Shown: positions 1 through 8,321, counted from the first letter of the stretch. The stretch is 64,000 bases of DNA from G963667915 sp965197385 (GCA_965197385.1 CBDANA010000008.1:868001-932000), one strand, 5' to 3'. Notes: generated by a model not told the origin, from the sequence alone. Numbers and translations are program-made.

Positions 1-869
1 ATCGGCCCGGGGTGCATGATGATCACCTCCGGGCTCGCCCGCCGAACATGGGCCATGGTCAGTCCGAAGATGGTGAAATACTCTCGGAGCGACGGTACGA
101 AGTGCCCGTGCATGCGCTCACGCTGAATGCGAAGCATCATGATGACATCTGCTCCATCGACCGCGTCGTCGAGCACGGTCGTCGCGTGCACACCGAACCG
201 GTCGATCCCCGCTGGCATCAATGTCGACGGTCCGCACACCCACACGTCGGCGCCCAGTGCCTGCAGCAGCAGGATGTTCGACCGTAGCACACGGCTATGC
301 ATCAGATCCCCGACGATCGCCACTTTCAACCCCAGGATTCGCCCCTTGCGCGCGCGAATCGTGAAGCCGTCGAGCAGCGCCTGCGTCGGATGCTCGTGCG
401 AACCATCGCCCGCGTTGATGATGCCAGCGCGGCAGACACGGGCCAACTGGTGCGCCGCACCCGAGGCCGTGTGCCGCACCACGATCATGTCGGGAGCCAT
501 CGCCTCGAGGTTACGCGCCGTATCGAGTAGCGTCTCACCTTTCGCCACGCTCGACCCCGTCGCTGTCACGCTGAGTGAATCGGCGCTGAGGCGCTTCTCG
601 GCGATTTCGAACGAGGTCCGGGTGCGTGTGCTGGGTTCGTAGAACAGATTGACGACGGTCTTGCCGCGCAGGGCCGGAACCTTCTTGATTGGCCTCGACC
701 CGATCTCCTTCATCGCGTCGGCTGTATCGAAAATCAGCGTGATTTCATCCGCGGACAGATCGGCAATACTGAGCAGGTGTCGCGAACGCAACGTCGTCAC
801 GGCGCCACGTCCGGCGTCGACCGCGTCGGTCGAGAGCACCGCGCGTTGCGTGTCGGCCGTTCCGCTCAT
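1..869 (-). CDS. pyrB: Aspartate carbamoyltransferase catalytic subunit (3' part outside window)
   Basis: Joins carbamoyl phosphate to aspartate, the committed step of pyrimidine synthesis, in the cytoplasm. The leftward frame opens at the ATG at 867-869 and is still open at the window edge, so the C-terminus is missing. Visible family motifs are the carbamoyl-phosphate loop FYEPSTRTRTSF (about residues 76-87) and HEHPTQALLD (about 157-166), followed by the aspartate-binding domain. The N-terminal 25 residues precede the usual start of the fold. It follows pyrR with a 21-base gap, so the two are almost certainly co-transcribed, as in many bacteria. Identification is from motifs read directly and is secure. 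Confidence 0.95.
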   Translation of the reverse strand, partial: MSGTADTQRAVLSTDAVDAGRGAVTTLRSRHLLSIADLSADEITLIFDTADAMKEIGSRPIKKVPALRGKTVVNLFYEPSTRTRTSFEIAEKRLSADSLSVTATGSSVAKGETLLDTARNLEAMAPDMIVVRHTASGAAHQLARVCRAGIINAGDGSHEHPTQALLDGFTIRARKGRILGLKVAIVGDLMHSRVLRSNILLLQALGADVWVCGPSTLMPAGIDRFGVHATTVLDDAVDGADVIMMLRIQRERMHGHFVPSLREYFTIFGLTMAHVRRASPEVIIMHPGP

Positions 870-890
870 GCGTGACCCCTCGACTCGCCC

Positions 891-1433
891 TCACGCATGG
901 TCAGCATCCTGGATCACGACCTCGTCGCGACCGTCGACTTCGTGCACGAGCACCCGCACGCTTTGCGCAAACGATGTCGGCAGATTCTTGCCTACGTAAT
1001 CCGCTTTGATGGGCAGCTCACGGTGCCCGCGATCGACGAGGACGATCAGCTGGATGGCACGAGGCCGACCAAAGTCGATGAGGGCGTCCAGCGCCGCGCG
1101 AATGGTGCGGCCCGTATAGAGTACGTCGTCGACGAGCACGATGGTCTTGTCGTCGATGGAAAATGGAATCTCGGTGTGGCGCACCAGCGGCTGCGGCCCG
1201 ACCGGCTGGCGCATCAAGTCGTCCCGGTACAGCGTGATGTCGAGGGTGCCCGTTGGCACCGACGTACCGAGAATCGCCACGAGCTTGGCGGCGAGACGTC
1301 GCGCAATGACGGCGCCCCGCGTGCGAATCCCGACAATTGCGAGTTGGTCTTCGCCCCGATTGCGCTCGCTGATCTCATGCGCGATGCGCGTCAGGGTCCG
1401 GTCCACACGGTCGGCGTCCATCACGACCGGCAT
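891..1433 (-). CDS. pyrR: PyrR bifunctional pyrimidine operon regulator / uracil phosphoribosyltransferase
   Basis: PyrR binds pyr mRNA leaders in response to UMP/UTP and usually has uracil phosphoribosyltransferase activity. The 180-residue product has the family length and carries the PRPP-binding signature VLVDDVLYTGRT at residues 99-110. I chose the ATG at 1431-1433 because GGGGGGAG lies just upstream; the frame stays open to 1526, but that extension has no family similarity and runs through a mobile-element fragment. It is the first gene of a pyrR-pyrB operon. A sigma-70-like promoter (1650-1679) and a PyrR-type hairpin (1614-1633) lie upstream, which suggests autoregulation. Confidence 0.95.
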   Translation of the reverse strand: MPVVMDADRVDRTLTRIAHEISERNRGEDQLAIVGIRTRGAVIARRLAAKLVAILGTSVPTGTLDITLYRDDLMRQPVGPQPLVRHTEIPFSIDDKTIVLVDDVLYTGRTIRAALDALIDFGRPRAIQLIVLVDRGHRELPIKADYVGKNLPTSFAQSVRVLVHEVDGRDEVVIQDADHA

Positions 1434-1447
1434 GCGGCGCTCCCCCC

Positions 1448-1486
1448 TAGCAGCCCGTGGTGAAAGTCCCGCTGCATTCGACCGCC
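1448..1486. repeat. Fragment of the TAGCAGCCC small mobile element, in the pyrR leader
   Basis: These 39 bases start TAGCAGCCCGTGGTGAAAGT and continue into a segment that matches the inner left end of the element at 3512-3681. Only the left end is present. It sits about 15-50 bases upstream of the pyrR ATG, inside the untranslated leader, so it may alter leader folding or spacing. Confidence 0.6.
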
Positions 1487-1613
1487 ACAGGCTGCTGGGC
1501 TGGCGCATGAGGATACCGGTCGCCACACGGACACCGAACCAACAACAGCAATGGGAAAAGGCGAGTCGCGAGTGGAGTGGGGGAACAACGTCGCCGCCAC
1601 GGGTGCACCTCTT

Positions 1614-1633
1614 CGTAACCTCACAGGGCCACG
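1614..1633 (-). promoter_or_regulatory. Putative PyrR-binding RNA hairpin in the pyrR-pyrB leader
   Basis: On the minus strand the RNA reads CGUGGCC, hexaloop CUGUGA, GGUUACG. The arms form a 7-bp stem with two G-U pairs. Loop and closing bases fit the known PyrR recognition core (CC-N-G-N-GAGG-Y-U). It lies some 10-30 bases after the predicted transcription start and about 180 bases before pyrR, so an RNA mechanism is likely. I see no clear partner terminator, so attenuation versus translational control is open. Confidence 0.6.
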
Positions 1634-1649
1634 CTTAAAGAGTGCTTTG

Positions 1650-1679
1650 ATTGTATCGACGGCTCGAGAAGCGTGTCAA
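1650..1679 (-). promoter_or_regulatory. Sigma-70-type promoter for pyrR-pyrB
   Basis: The minus strand has a perfect -35 TTGACA (1674-1679), an 18-base spacer and a -10 TACAAT (1650-1655). Transcription would start near 1643, giving a leader of about 210 bases before pyrR. Confidence 0.7.
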
Positions 1680-1701
1680 GGCGCGTGGAAGTTCGGCTTT
1701 C

Positions 1702-1729
1702 GGCTCTGGGCTCTGGGCTCTGGGCTCTC
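1702..1729. repeat. Four tandem copies of a 7-bp unit (GGCTCTG)
   Basis: Four consecutive heptamers, the last ending C instead of G, lie between the convergent-side end of the phosphodiesterase-like gene and the pyr promoter. No function is apparent; replication slippage is the simplest explanation. Confidence 0.6.
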
Positions 1730-1781
1730 GGCATTGGGCTCGCGCGGGCCGCCTCACCGGTGTCCTACGCCGCGGGTCCTG

Positions 1782-3506
1782 TCACCGCTCGTAGGTAGGA
1801 ATGAACGTGATCGGCCGCGACGCCGTGAACGCGTTGGTCAAGATATCGGTCCGCGCGATCCCATCGACATCGCGGCCGACCGGCAGACCGAGGTAGTACA
1901 GGAGCGTCGGCGCCACGTCGACGACGGAGCCTCTGCGGACTCGACCCGCGGCCACGTGGGCGCCGTAGGCCAGCATGAATCCGTCCGGCGCCCGCTCGTG
2001 TGTGCCCGAGCGATCCGGATCGCCGAACACGCGCGCCAGGAGACGCTGTCCCAGGCGAACCGGCTCCATGCCGAATCCGGACACGACCAGCAGGAGGTCG
2101 TCGGGCCCCAGCGAGGCCATGCGGGTCCCGATGCGCGCGTCGATAACGGCATAGTACTCGTCCAGGACTTGCCCATAGCGGCGCAGTTCGTCGTCTGAGA
2201 CGTCACCGAAGGCTCGCGGCATCGCGTATCGCAGGAATCGGTGCCCGACGGTGTCGAGCCCCTGGTAGCGAACCACCACGACCTGGGCGTCCAGGCGTGC
2301 CTGCAACATCGCCGCCACGTCGTCGTACAGCTCGTCGCGCGCGGCTGACGACGCCGGCGCCGGCATGGCGCCGGCGTCGCGCACTGACGATTGCAACGCC
2401 GAGCGCTGCACGAGCGGAACCACGTTCGGCGGATACGCGACGTCGTCCGCGGTCGCGTCGATCGGAGAATCGGTCAACTCGTGCAGGCAGTCGCTCACGA
2501 GGTAGCCGTGCACGGGCTGCGCCGGATGGGTCAGCGGCATCCCGACGACGCCCACCGAGATCCCGAGCCCGCTGAGAATGTTCCACAGCGGCCGGGCCCG
2601 AAGCGCGCCAGGCGTGTTGGGTACTTCGGTCAGAAAGCCCAGGCGTACGAGCCCTTGCGCGAGCGCGCGCTGGGGCAACAGCTCGATGATGGGGTCCCCG
2701 TCCAGCGGCCGATAGCCCGACGTCGATTGCACGCCGTGCTTGGGCGGGTACTTGCCGGTCGCGACGGCGGCCCAGACCGGACCGGGCTGCGTGGGCCGAA
2801 GCGTCGCGAGGTGCATGGACGCGCCGGCGTCGAGCAGGGCGCCAAAGTTGGGGAGCCGGCCCGCCGCCGCGGCCGGGGAAATGTACTCGAGCGAGGCGCC
2901 GTCGAGCAGGACGAGGATGACGTGAGGTGACGCCTCGCTGGGAGGCATCCAGCTTCCCACATCCAGTCGTGACGAACCGAGCGGCCGTGCCACACCTGGG
3001 CCGCGTGCGACGAGGGGCAGGGCGACCGACGCCGCGACGGCCAGCGCCAGCAGGGACCCGCCCACGCGGCTGCCACGCCGGCCGAACGAGTAATGCACCA
3101 CGGCGATCGCCAGAAGAGCCAGCGCGCACACGCTGGTCGCGACCGCGCCGACCGCCATCCGGCGTGCAGTCTCCTCCGGCAGCGCCAGCTGCAAACCGTT
3201 CAGATTGAGCCACATCAGGCTGGATGCCGCCATCGCACCGGCGGCACTCAGCCAAGCCAGAATCCTGAGGCTCAGCCAGCCGGGGGACATGACTCGCCGC
3301 GCCACGATCTGTCTGAGCACGATCAACGCATAAAACAGGACCATAAGGTTGACGCCGTAAAACAGCCAGAGCGCCAGCCCCAACGGCACTAGCTGCATCG
3401 GATGCAGCGCCACATGCGGGTTGAGTTGCAGGACGAGCACGGTGGCATAGACAGCGACGAGCGTGCCGCCGAGCACCGCATTGCTGAGCATCCGCAGATA
3501 TCGCAT
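1782..3506 (-). CDS. Membrane-anchored type I phosphodiesterase / alkaline phosphatase superfamily protein
   Basis: The N-terminal 170 or so residues contain about five hydrophobic segments and little else, so this part should be membrane-embedded. The remainder is an alkaline-phosphatase-fold domain: VILVLLDG (metal-binding Asp), then LPNFGALLDAGA, then RPTQPGPVWAAVATG, with the Thr as likely nucleophile, and GKYPPKHG. This pattern belongs to the nucleotide pyrophosphatase/phosphodiesterase family; the substrate cannot be read from sequence. I start at the ATG at 3504-3506 (574 residues), because upstream codons lie in a mobile element that begins 6 bases away. The small element may have displaced the native promoter. 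Confidence 0.75.
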   Translation of the reverse strand: MRYLRMLSNAVLGGTLVAVYATVLVLQLNPHVALHPMQLVPLGLALWLFYGVNLMVLFYALIVLRQIVARRVMSPGWLSLRILAWLSAAGAMAASSLMWLNLNGLQLALPEETARRMAVGAVATSVCALALLAIAVVHYSFGRRGSRVGGSLLALAVAASVALPLVARGPGVARPLGSSRLDVGSWMPPSEASPHVILVLLDGASLEYISPAAAAGRLPNFGALLDAGASMHLATLRPTQPGPVWAAVATGKYPPKHGVQSTSGYRPLDGDPIIELLPQRALAQGLVRLGFLTEVPNTPGALRARPLWNILSGLGISVGVVGMPLTHPAQPVHGYLVSDCLHELTDSPIDATADDVAYPPNVVPLVQRSALQSSVRDAGAMPAPASSAARDELYDDVAAMLQARLDAQVVVVRYQGLDTVGHRFLRYAMPRAFGDVSDDELRRYGQVLDEYYAVIDARIGTRMASLGPDDLLLVVSGFGMEPVRLGQRLLARVFGDPDRSGTHERAPDGFMLAYGAHVAAGRVRRGSVVDVAPTLLYYLGLPVGRDVDGIARTDILTNAFTASRPITFIPTYER

Positions 3507-3511
3507 CGTGT

Positions 3512-3681
3512 GTCCCGCTGCAGTCGACCGCCGATGCATCCCGCTATGGGCGGCGTTGGGCGTTGTCCACGATGGGTCGAATACTCCCGGTATTCTCCCT
3601 CTTCGCACCTTGCCCTGGGCGAGCGCGGCTTTGGTTCAGCGGGGCCTCGGTGCGAGGCGGGACTTTCACCACGGGCTGCTA
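3512..3681. mobile_element. MITE-like element, copy A (left inverted end truncated)
   Basis: About 170 bp matching copy B (15925-16101, opposite orientation) along its length: shared landmarks are the AATACTCCCGGTATTCTCCC palindrome, GGTTCAG, CTCGGTGCGA, and the right end ACTTTCACCACGGGCTGCTA. The left terminal TAGCAGCCCGTGGTGAAA is missing; the element starts at GTCCCGCTGCA. No coding potential. It fills the divergent gap between the phosphodiesterase-like gene and pyrK. Confidence 0.75.
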
Positions 3682-3765
3682 GCGTGCACCGCGTGCGTCG
3701 ATTATGGCAAAGCGCCGCCACAGATGCACGCCATCTCTGTCGCCAGCCGACCCTGACCTTCAAGG

Positions 3766-3771
3766 TATACT
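3766..3771 (+). promoter_or_regulatory. Candidate -10 box (TATACT) for a leaderless pyrK transcript
   Basis: TATACT ends 6 bases before the pyrK ATG. A start 7 bases downstream of it would fall on the ATG itself, so the mRNA would have no leader; there is also no Shine-Dalgarno sequence. The -35 region is weak (CC-rich). Confidence 0.4.
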
Positions 3772-3777
3772 GCGTCG

Positions 3778-4608
3778 ATGACGATCGACGTGGACGCGCG
3801 CGTCTCGTCCAACATTCGCCTCTCGAGCGACTGCAACGTCGTGAGGCTGGACGCGCCCGCGCTGGCCGCGACGGCGCGCCCGGGTCAGTTCGTCATGGTC
3901 AAAGCGTCGGCCGGCCTCAAGCCGTTGCTCCGGCGGCCGTTTTCCATTTTCGAAATCCTGACGACTGCCGACAGCTCGCCCGCCGGATTCTCTTTGCTGA
4001 ACAAGCGAGTCGGCGTCGGCACGACTCTGCTGTTCGACGTGAAGCCGCAGACCCGAATCGCCTGTCTCGGGCCACTCGGCCGCCCGTTCACGCTCGTCGA
4101 CCCGCCTCGCGAGGCGTGGATGGTGGCTGGCGGCGTCGGACTGGCCCCGTTCCTGACGCTGGCGCGTGCCCTGCGGGCGCGGGGTACGGCGGCTTCTTTG
4201 TTCTACGGCGGCCGCTCGGCTGACGACCTCTTCTTCCTGGACGCCTTCGAGCAGCTCGGCGTGACCCTCGTGGTGACGACCGAGGACGGCAGCCGGGGCG
4301 AGCGAGGGCTCGTCACCGCACCGCTGCACCGAGCGCTAGCAGCCGCGGCGGCGCTCCCGCCGATGCTGTATGTCTGCGGCCCGACGCCGATGATGCGGGC
4401 CGTGGCCACGATCGGGGCGACGCACGCCTGCCCGTCCGAAGTGTCCCTCGAGCCGATGATGGGCTGCGGCATGGGCGGATGCTACAGCTGCGTCGTGTCC
4501 GTGCGAGACGACCATGACGCCTCGCCGCATTTCGTTCGTGCATGTATGGAAGGTCCGATCTTCGCCGGCGATCGCCTCGTCTGGCGAGAACCGGCGAACA
4601 CGACCTGA
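3778..4608 (+). CDS. pyrK: Dihydroorotate dehydrogenase electron-transfer subunit
   Basis: Carries electrons from dihydroorotate dehydrogenase to NAD+ through FAD and a [2Fe-2S] cluster, in complex with PyrD. The 276-residue protein has the FAD-binding RRPFSIF motif near residue 50, the nucleotide-binding GGVGLAPF about residues 118-125, and four cluster cysteines at C230, C235, C238 and C256. The length is normal. It is directly followed by pyrD and pyrF on the same strand, as expected for a class 1B enzyme. Confidence 0.93.
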   Translation: MTIDVDARVSSNIRLSSDCNVVRLDAPALAATARPGQFVMVKASAGLKPLLRRPFSIFEILTTADSSPAGFSLLNKRVGVGTTLLFDVKPQTRIACLGPLGRPFTLVDPPREAWMVAGGVGLAPFLTLARALRARGTAASLFYGGRSADDLFFLDAFEQLGVTLVVTTEDGSRGERGLVTAPLHRALAAAAALPPMLYVCGPTPMMRAVATIGATHACPSEVSLEPMMGCGMGGCYSCVVSVRDDHDASPHFVRACMEGPIFAGDRLVWREPANTT

Positions 4609-4652
4609 GAGAACTGGGCGACGTCCGTCCGCGCGCCCCGCACCGACATGGA

Positions 4653-5588
4653 ATGGATCTGAGCGTCGACATTGGCTCGCTCGGGCTGAAGAATCCGCTG
4701 ATCGCGGCCAGCGGGTGCTTTGGCTACGGCCTGGAGTACGCCGACGTCGTGGATCTGGCGTCGCTGGGCGGCATCGCCGTCAAGGGACTGTTTCTGGCCG
4801 AGCGCGAAGGACATGAGCCTCCCCGAATCGTCGAAACACCGGCCGGTATGCTGAACGCGATCGGCCTGCAGGGCATCGGCGTGCATCGCTTCGTCCGCGA
4901 GAAGCTGCCGGCGTTGCGCGCGTGCGGCGCCACGACGATCGTCAACATCTGCGGCAGCTCGATCGAAGAATATGCGGAAATCGCCAGGGTCCTTTCGGAC
5001 GCCGAGGGTGTCTCAGCGATCGAACTGAACATCTCTTGCCCCAACATCAAGGAGGGCGGCATCACCTTCGGCTGCAGTGCGGCTGGCACGCGCGACGTCG
5101 TTCGGGCCGTGCGGGCGGTTACCCCGCTTCCGATCATGCCGAAGCTGACGCCCAATGTGACCGACATCGGCGGCATCGCCGTCGCGGCGGAGGACGCCGG
5201 CGCCGACGCGGTATCGCTGGTCAATACGTTCCTCGCCATGGCGATCGACGTGGAGACCCGACGGCCGAAGCTCTCCAACGTCGTGGGCGGCCTGAGCGGA
5301 CCGGCCATTCGTCCCATCGCCGTGCGCATGGTCTACGAGTGCCGCCAGGCGGTGAACATTCCGATCGTCGGCATGGGCGGCATCATGACGGCGACCGACG
5401 TCCTGGAATTTCTGATCGCTGGGGCGACCGCCGTGCAAGTGGGCACGGCGAATTTCATCGATCCGCACATCTGGCCGAAACTGCTGACGGGCCTCGACAC
5501 CTACGGCGCCCGTCATGGGCTGACAACGATTCGAGAGCTCATCGGCACGCTCGCGCCGGCGGACACGCAGGAATGGACCAGCTCCTAG
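4653..5588 (+). CDS. pyrD: Dihydroorotate dehydrogenase, class 1B catalytic subunit
   Basis: Oxidises dihydroorotate to orotate with FMN. The 311-residue protein has the class 1 active-site region NISCPNIKEGG with catalytic Cys129, an N-terminal NPLIAASGCFGYG, and FMN-phosphate-binding IPIVGMGGI further on. I start at the ATG at 4653-4655, which begins the conserved fold; the frame is open upstream into pyrK, without similarity. Its end overlaps pyrF by 16 bases, so translation of the two is probably coupled. Confidence 0.94.
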   Translation: MDLSVDIGSLGLKNPLIAASGCFGYGLEYADVVDLASLGGIAVKGLFLAEREGHEPPRIVETPAGMLNAIGLQGIGVHRFVREKLPALRACGATTIVNICGSSIEEYAEIARVLSDAEGVSAIELNISCPNIKEGGITFGCSAAGTRDVVRAVRAVTPLPIMPKLTPNVTDIGGIAVAAEDAGADAVSLVNTFLAMAIDVETRRPKLSNVVGGLSGPAIRPIAVRMVYECRQAVNIPIVGMGGIMTATDVLEFLIAGATAVQVGTANFIDPHIWPKLLTGLDTYGARHGLTTIRELIGTLAPADTQEWTSS

Positions 5589-6310
5589 TTGCGCTCGACG
5601 TCGATTCGCGGGACCGCGCCGTTGCCCTGGCCGACGATCTGCGCGGCCATGTCGGTGGCTTCAAGGTCGGCAGTCAGCTGTTCACGGCCGAGGGACCATC
5701 CGTCGTCCGGGCGTTGACGGAACGAGGCGATCGCATCTTCCTGGATCTGAAGTTTCACGACATCCCGAACACCGTGGCCGGCGCGGTGCGCTCGGCCGCG
5801 GCACTGGGTGTCTGGATGCTGACGGCGCACGCCGCCGGGGGTCTCGAGATGCTCCGTGCGGCGAAGGACGCCGCGGCGAAGCATTCGTCTGAACCGCCGA
5901 AGATCGTTGCCGTCACCGTACTGACGAGTCTGGATCAGCGCGCGCTCTCGCAGAGCGGGGTCGAGCGCCCGGTCACGGAGCAGGTCGTGGCCCTGGCCCG
6001 AACGGCCCAGACGGCCGGTCTCGACGGTGTCGTGGCGTCGCCTCGGGAAATTGCGGCGATTCGAGACGCGTGCGGTTCGTCGTTCATGATCGTGACGCCG
6101 GGCATCCGTCCGGCGGGCCGTGACCGCACCGACGAGCAGGCCCGAACCATGAGCGCGGCCACGGCCGTGGCCGCCGGGGCGAGCTATCTCGTGGTGGGCC
6201 GGCCGATCATCGCTGCCCCGGACCCAGTCGCCGCCGCGCACGCGCTGGCGGCGGAGTTGACCGACGCCGAGCTGATTCGGAAGTCGACGCACGGCGGGCG
6301 CGGCGGGTGA
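5573..6310 (+). CDS. pyrF: Orotidine 5'-phosphate decarboxylase
   Basis: Final step to UMP. The 245-residue protein has the catalytic D58-x-K60-x-x-D63 array in FLDLKFHDIPNTV, and the phosphate-binding VTPGIRP and LVVGRPI segments near the C-terminus. The ATG lies inside the end of pyrD in another frame. With pyrK and pyrD it forms a three-gene operon that complements pyrR-pyrB at the window's left edge; pyrC and carAB are not in the window. Confidence 0.95.
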   Translation: MDQLLVALDVDSRDRAVALADDLRGHVGGFKVGSQLFTAEGPSVVRALTERGDRIFLDLKFHDIPNTVAGAVRSAAALGVWMLTAHAAGGLEMLRAAKDAAAKHSSEPPKIVAVTVLTSLDQRALSQSGVERPVTEQVVALARTAQTAGLDGVVASPREIAAIRDACGSSFMIVTPGIRPAGRDRTDEQARTMSAATAVAAGASYLVVGRPIIAAPDPVAAAHALAAELTDAELIRKSTHGGRGG

Positions 6311-6350
6311 CCTGCCGCGCCCGTCTCGAACGCGATGGCGTGAACCGCGG

Positions 6351-6926
6351 TTACTTTGCGGTGACGATAAAATGGCCGCGGCGATTGCGTGACCAGCAGC
6401 TCTCGGCCTCGTCGGTGCAGACTGGCTCTTCCTCGCCCTTGCTCACCATCGTGACCCGACCCCCGGAGATCCCGAGACTCGTCAGGTAGTCCACGACGGC
6501 TTGAGCCCGACGCTCACCTAGCCCGAGGTTGTATTCGTTGGTTCCGCGATCGTCGCAGTGGCCCTCGACCATGATGCGCGTGCTCGTCCACTGCTGCAGC
6601 CATTCGGCATTGCCCTGCAACGCCGCCCGCGCCTCGTCGAGCAGCTCCGCCTCGTCGTAGTTGAAGAACACGTTGCTCAACGGCCCCTGCGCATTGAGCT
6701 CCGCCAGCGACATCCGCTCGAACAACTCCTCTTCCGTGGGTGGCGGCGGTGGCGGCGGAGGCGGCGGCGGTGGTGGTGGTGGTGGCGGCGGCGGCGGTGG
6801 TGGCGGCGGCTCAGCCGGCGGCGGCGCTGGTTCCGGCGGCGGCGGCTGTGGTCCACAAGCGAACGCCCCGAGGCTCAGCACCAGGCAGAGGCACGCGGCG
6901 AGAATGATGCGGTAGCTACGACTCAT
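6351..6926 (-). CDS. Peptidoglycan-associated (Pal/OmpA-type) lipoprotein with a 24-proline linker
   Basis: Outer-membrane lipoprotein that should tether the envelope to peptidoglycan. ATG at 6924-6926 follows a GAGGAG ribosome-binding site and begins a signal peptide with a lipidation-type cysteine (AFAC, Cys24; the box is not canonical). A Pro/Glu/Ala linker includes 24 uninterrupted prolines, then an OmpA domain with VEGHCDDRGTNEYN and LGERRA motifs that bind diaminopimelate. A proline run this long should need elongation factor P. The DNA of the run is a GC-rich triplet repeat (6739-6811) prone to slippage. It converges with pyrF. Confidence 0.85.
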   Translation of the reverse strand: MSRSYRIILAACLCLVLSLGAFACGPQPPPPEPAPPPAEPPPPPPPPPPPPPPPPPPPPPPPPTEEELFERMSLAELNAQGPLSNVFFNYDEAELLDEARAALQGNAEWLQQWTSTRIMVEGHCDDRGTNEYNLGLGERRAQAVVDYLTSLGISGGRVTMVSKGEEEPVCTDEAESCWSRNRRGHFIVTAK

Positions 6927-7228
6927 GATGGAGCTTCTCCTCTTCCGATGCTCTCGGCGTCCGTGAAGCGAACCGAAGGACCAACCCGCTCGGGCGATCA
7001 CACAGATCGCTGGCTGGAGCTTACAGATTTTGGGCGAAATCTGTCAATTCACACTATTTCACCGCATGACACGGCCATTTACCCCAGTAAAAATGGGGCT
7101 TTTGAGGCGCACCCGAAATCCAACCAAACGCCTCGGCCGAGCGTAACGTCCTTGCCTCAGCCCGGCGAGGACACACCTGCGGTCGAAAAGCTGGACCGGA
7201 TTGCTCCTTTCGCCGATCGAACGGGCTG

Positions 7229-7432
7229 CTAGCCCTGGTCCCCGTCTTCTTCCTCGTCCTCCTCGTCCTCGTCTCCGTCCGCTTCGTCGTCGGGCAGGAG
7301 ATCCAGCTCGAGTGGAGTGAGGCTGATGACCTCCAGCATCTCGCCGCATTTGGAGCAACTCACCGTGTCCCCGAGATCGACGTCGAAGGTGTCCACGTCG
7401 ACGTCCGCTTCACACGCTGGGCAATCAGGCAT
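7229..7432 (-). CDS. LysW-like zinc-ribbon protein with a poly-acidic tail
   Basis: 67 residues. A zinc ribbon is built from CPAC (residues 4-7) and CSKC (26-29), followed by GEMLEVISLTPLELDL, strongly reminiscent of LysW/ArgW amino-group carrier proteins. LysW ends EDWGE, with its terminal Glu carrying the substrate; this protein instead ends in about 20 residues of Asp/Glu finishing DGDQG. It therefore may be a general zinc-ribbon relative and not a lysine/arginine carrier. No lysX/argX-type ligase is nearby. Its TAG stop is followed by CAGCCCG, like the small-element ends. Confidence 0.7.
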   Translation of the reverse strand: MPDCPACEADVDVDTFDVDLGDTVSCSKCGEMLEVISLTPLELDLLPDDEADGDEDEEDEEEDGDQG

Positions 7433-7568
7433 CGCACACTCCGGAATGACCTCTTAGGTGGTGCGGCGAGGAAATTATAGCCAAATGCCGAGATTTTCCA
7501 CAATGCCGCACACAGCCGGTATCTGGATACAATGGTGAGCGCGTCCTCGTCTGACCCCGTTCGATCTC

Positions 7569-8321
7569 ATGACCGCCAAGACCGTCGTCATCGCCTCTCG
7601 ACACCCCGTCGTCTCGGAGCGCTTCGCGTCGGCGCTCGTCTCTGCCGAACACCGTCCCGTGCGCGTCGCCGACGTCGAGGACTTGCTGGAGCGCGTGGCG
7701 CAGCGTAACGGCCGCGTCGACTTACTGATTCTCGATGCGGGCTTGGGTTCCATCCCGGGGCCCGATCTCGTTCGCAAAATCCGAGGCCTCGACGAGGGGC
7801 GCCTCCCCATCCTCGTCTTCAGCGGGACGATCGACTCGACGGACGAGGTCAGGAGCTTGGCGACGCTCGGCGTTGCCGGCTATGTCAACGAGCATTGCAC
7901 CACGCCGCAGATCCTGCCAGCGCTCGCCCCGCACCTGTTTCCGGACAGCTTCAATCGTCGCGGCAGCCCCAGAGTCGCACTGAGGATCCCCGTTTCGTTT
8001 CGCCTCGGCGAGTCGCTCATGACGGCCACGACGCTCAACCTGGGCAAAGGGGGCCTGGCGGTCAGCACGATGCGCCCGCTCGAATTGTTCTCACAGGCAC
8101 GCGTCACGTTGCGCCTTCCTGACTCCAGACAAGAGATCGATGCCGAGTCCCGCGTCATGTGGACGGATCACCGCGTCGGGATGGGCCTGCAATTCGAGCG
8201 CATCGACGCCGCGGCGCAGGCGGCGATCGACGACTTCGTCGATCGCCAAGCCGACCGCGCTCGGAACCAGGATCGGCGGGATTCGGCGACCGATCTGTCG
8301 GAGCGGAGATCGCATTCATGA
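7569..8321 (+). CDS. Response-regulator receiver domain fused to a PilZ domain
   Basis: 250 residues. Residues 1-120 look like a CheY-type receiver (LLILDAG with the probable phospho-acceptor Asp near 56). Residues about 133-228 are PilZ-like: RRGSPRV matches the RxxxR c-di-GMP-binding start, and LNLGKGGLAV corresponds to the D/NxSxxG motif (Asn in place of Asp). The last 20 residues are charged. The stop overlaps the ATG of the ABC ATPase gene (ATGA), so a signalling protein is translationally coupled to a transporter. Confidence 0.75.
   Translation: MTAKTVVIASRHPVVSERFASALVSAEHRPVRVADVEDLLERVAQRNGRVDLLILDAGLGSIPGPDLVRKIRGLDEGRLPILVFSGTIDSTDEVRSLATLGVAGYVNEHCTTPQILPALAPHLFPDSFNRRGSPRVALRIPVSFRLGESLMTATTLNLGKGGLAVSTMRPLELFSQARVTLRLPDSRQEIDAESRVMWTDHRVGMGLQFERIDAAAQAAIDDFVDRQADRARNQDRRDSATDLSERRSHS

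Noticed and set aside
4922..5572. Long N-terminal extension of PyrF
   Set aside because: This is the pyrD coding sequence read in another frame; PyrF has its usual length from the ATG at 5573.
6558..7232. Glycine/arginine/tryptophan-rich rightward ORFs opposite the Pal gene
   Set aside because: They are antisense shadows of the proline triplet repeat and have no ribosome site or family similarity.
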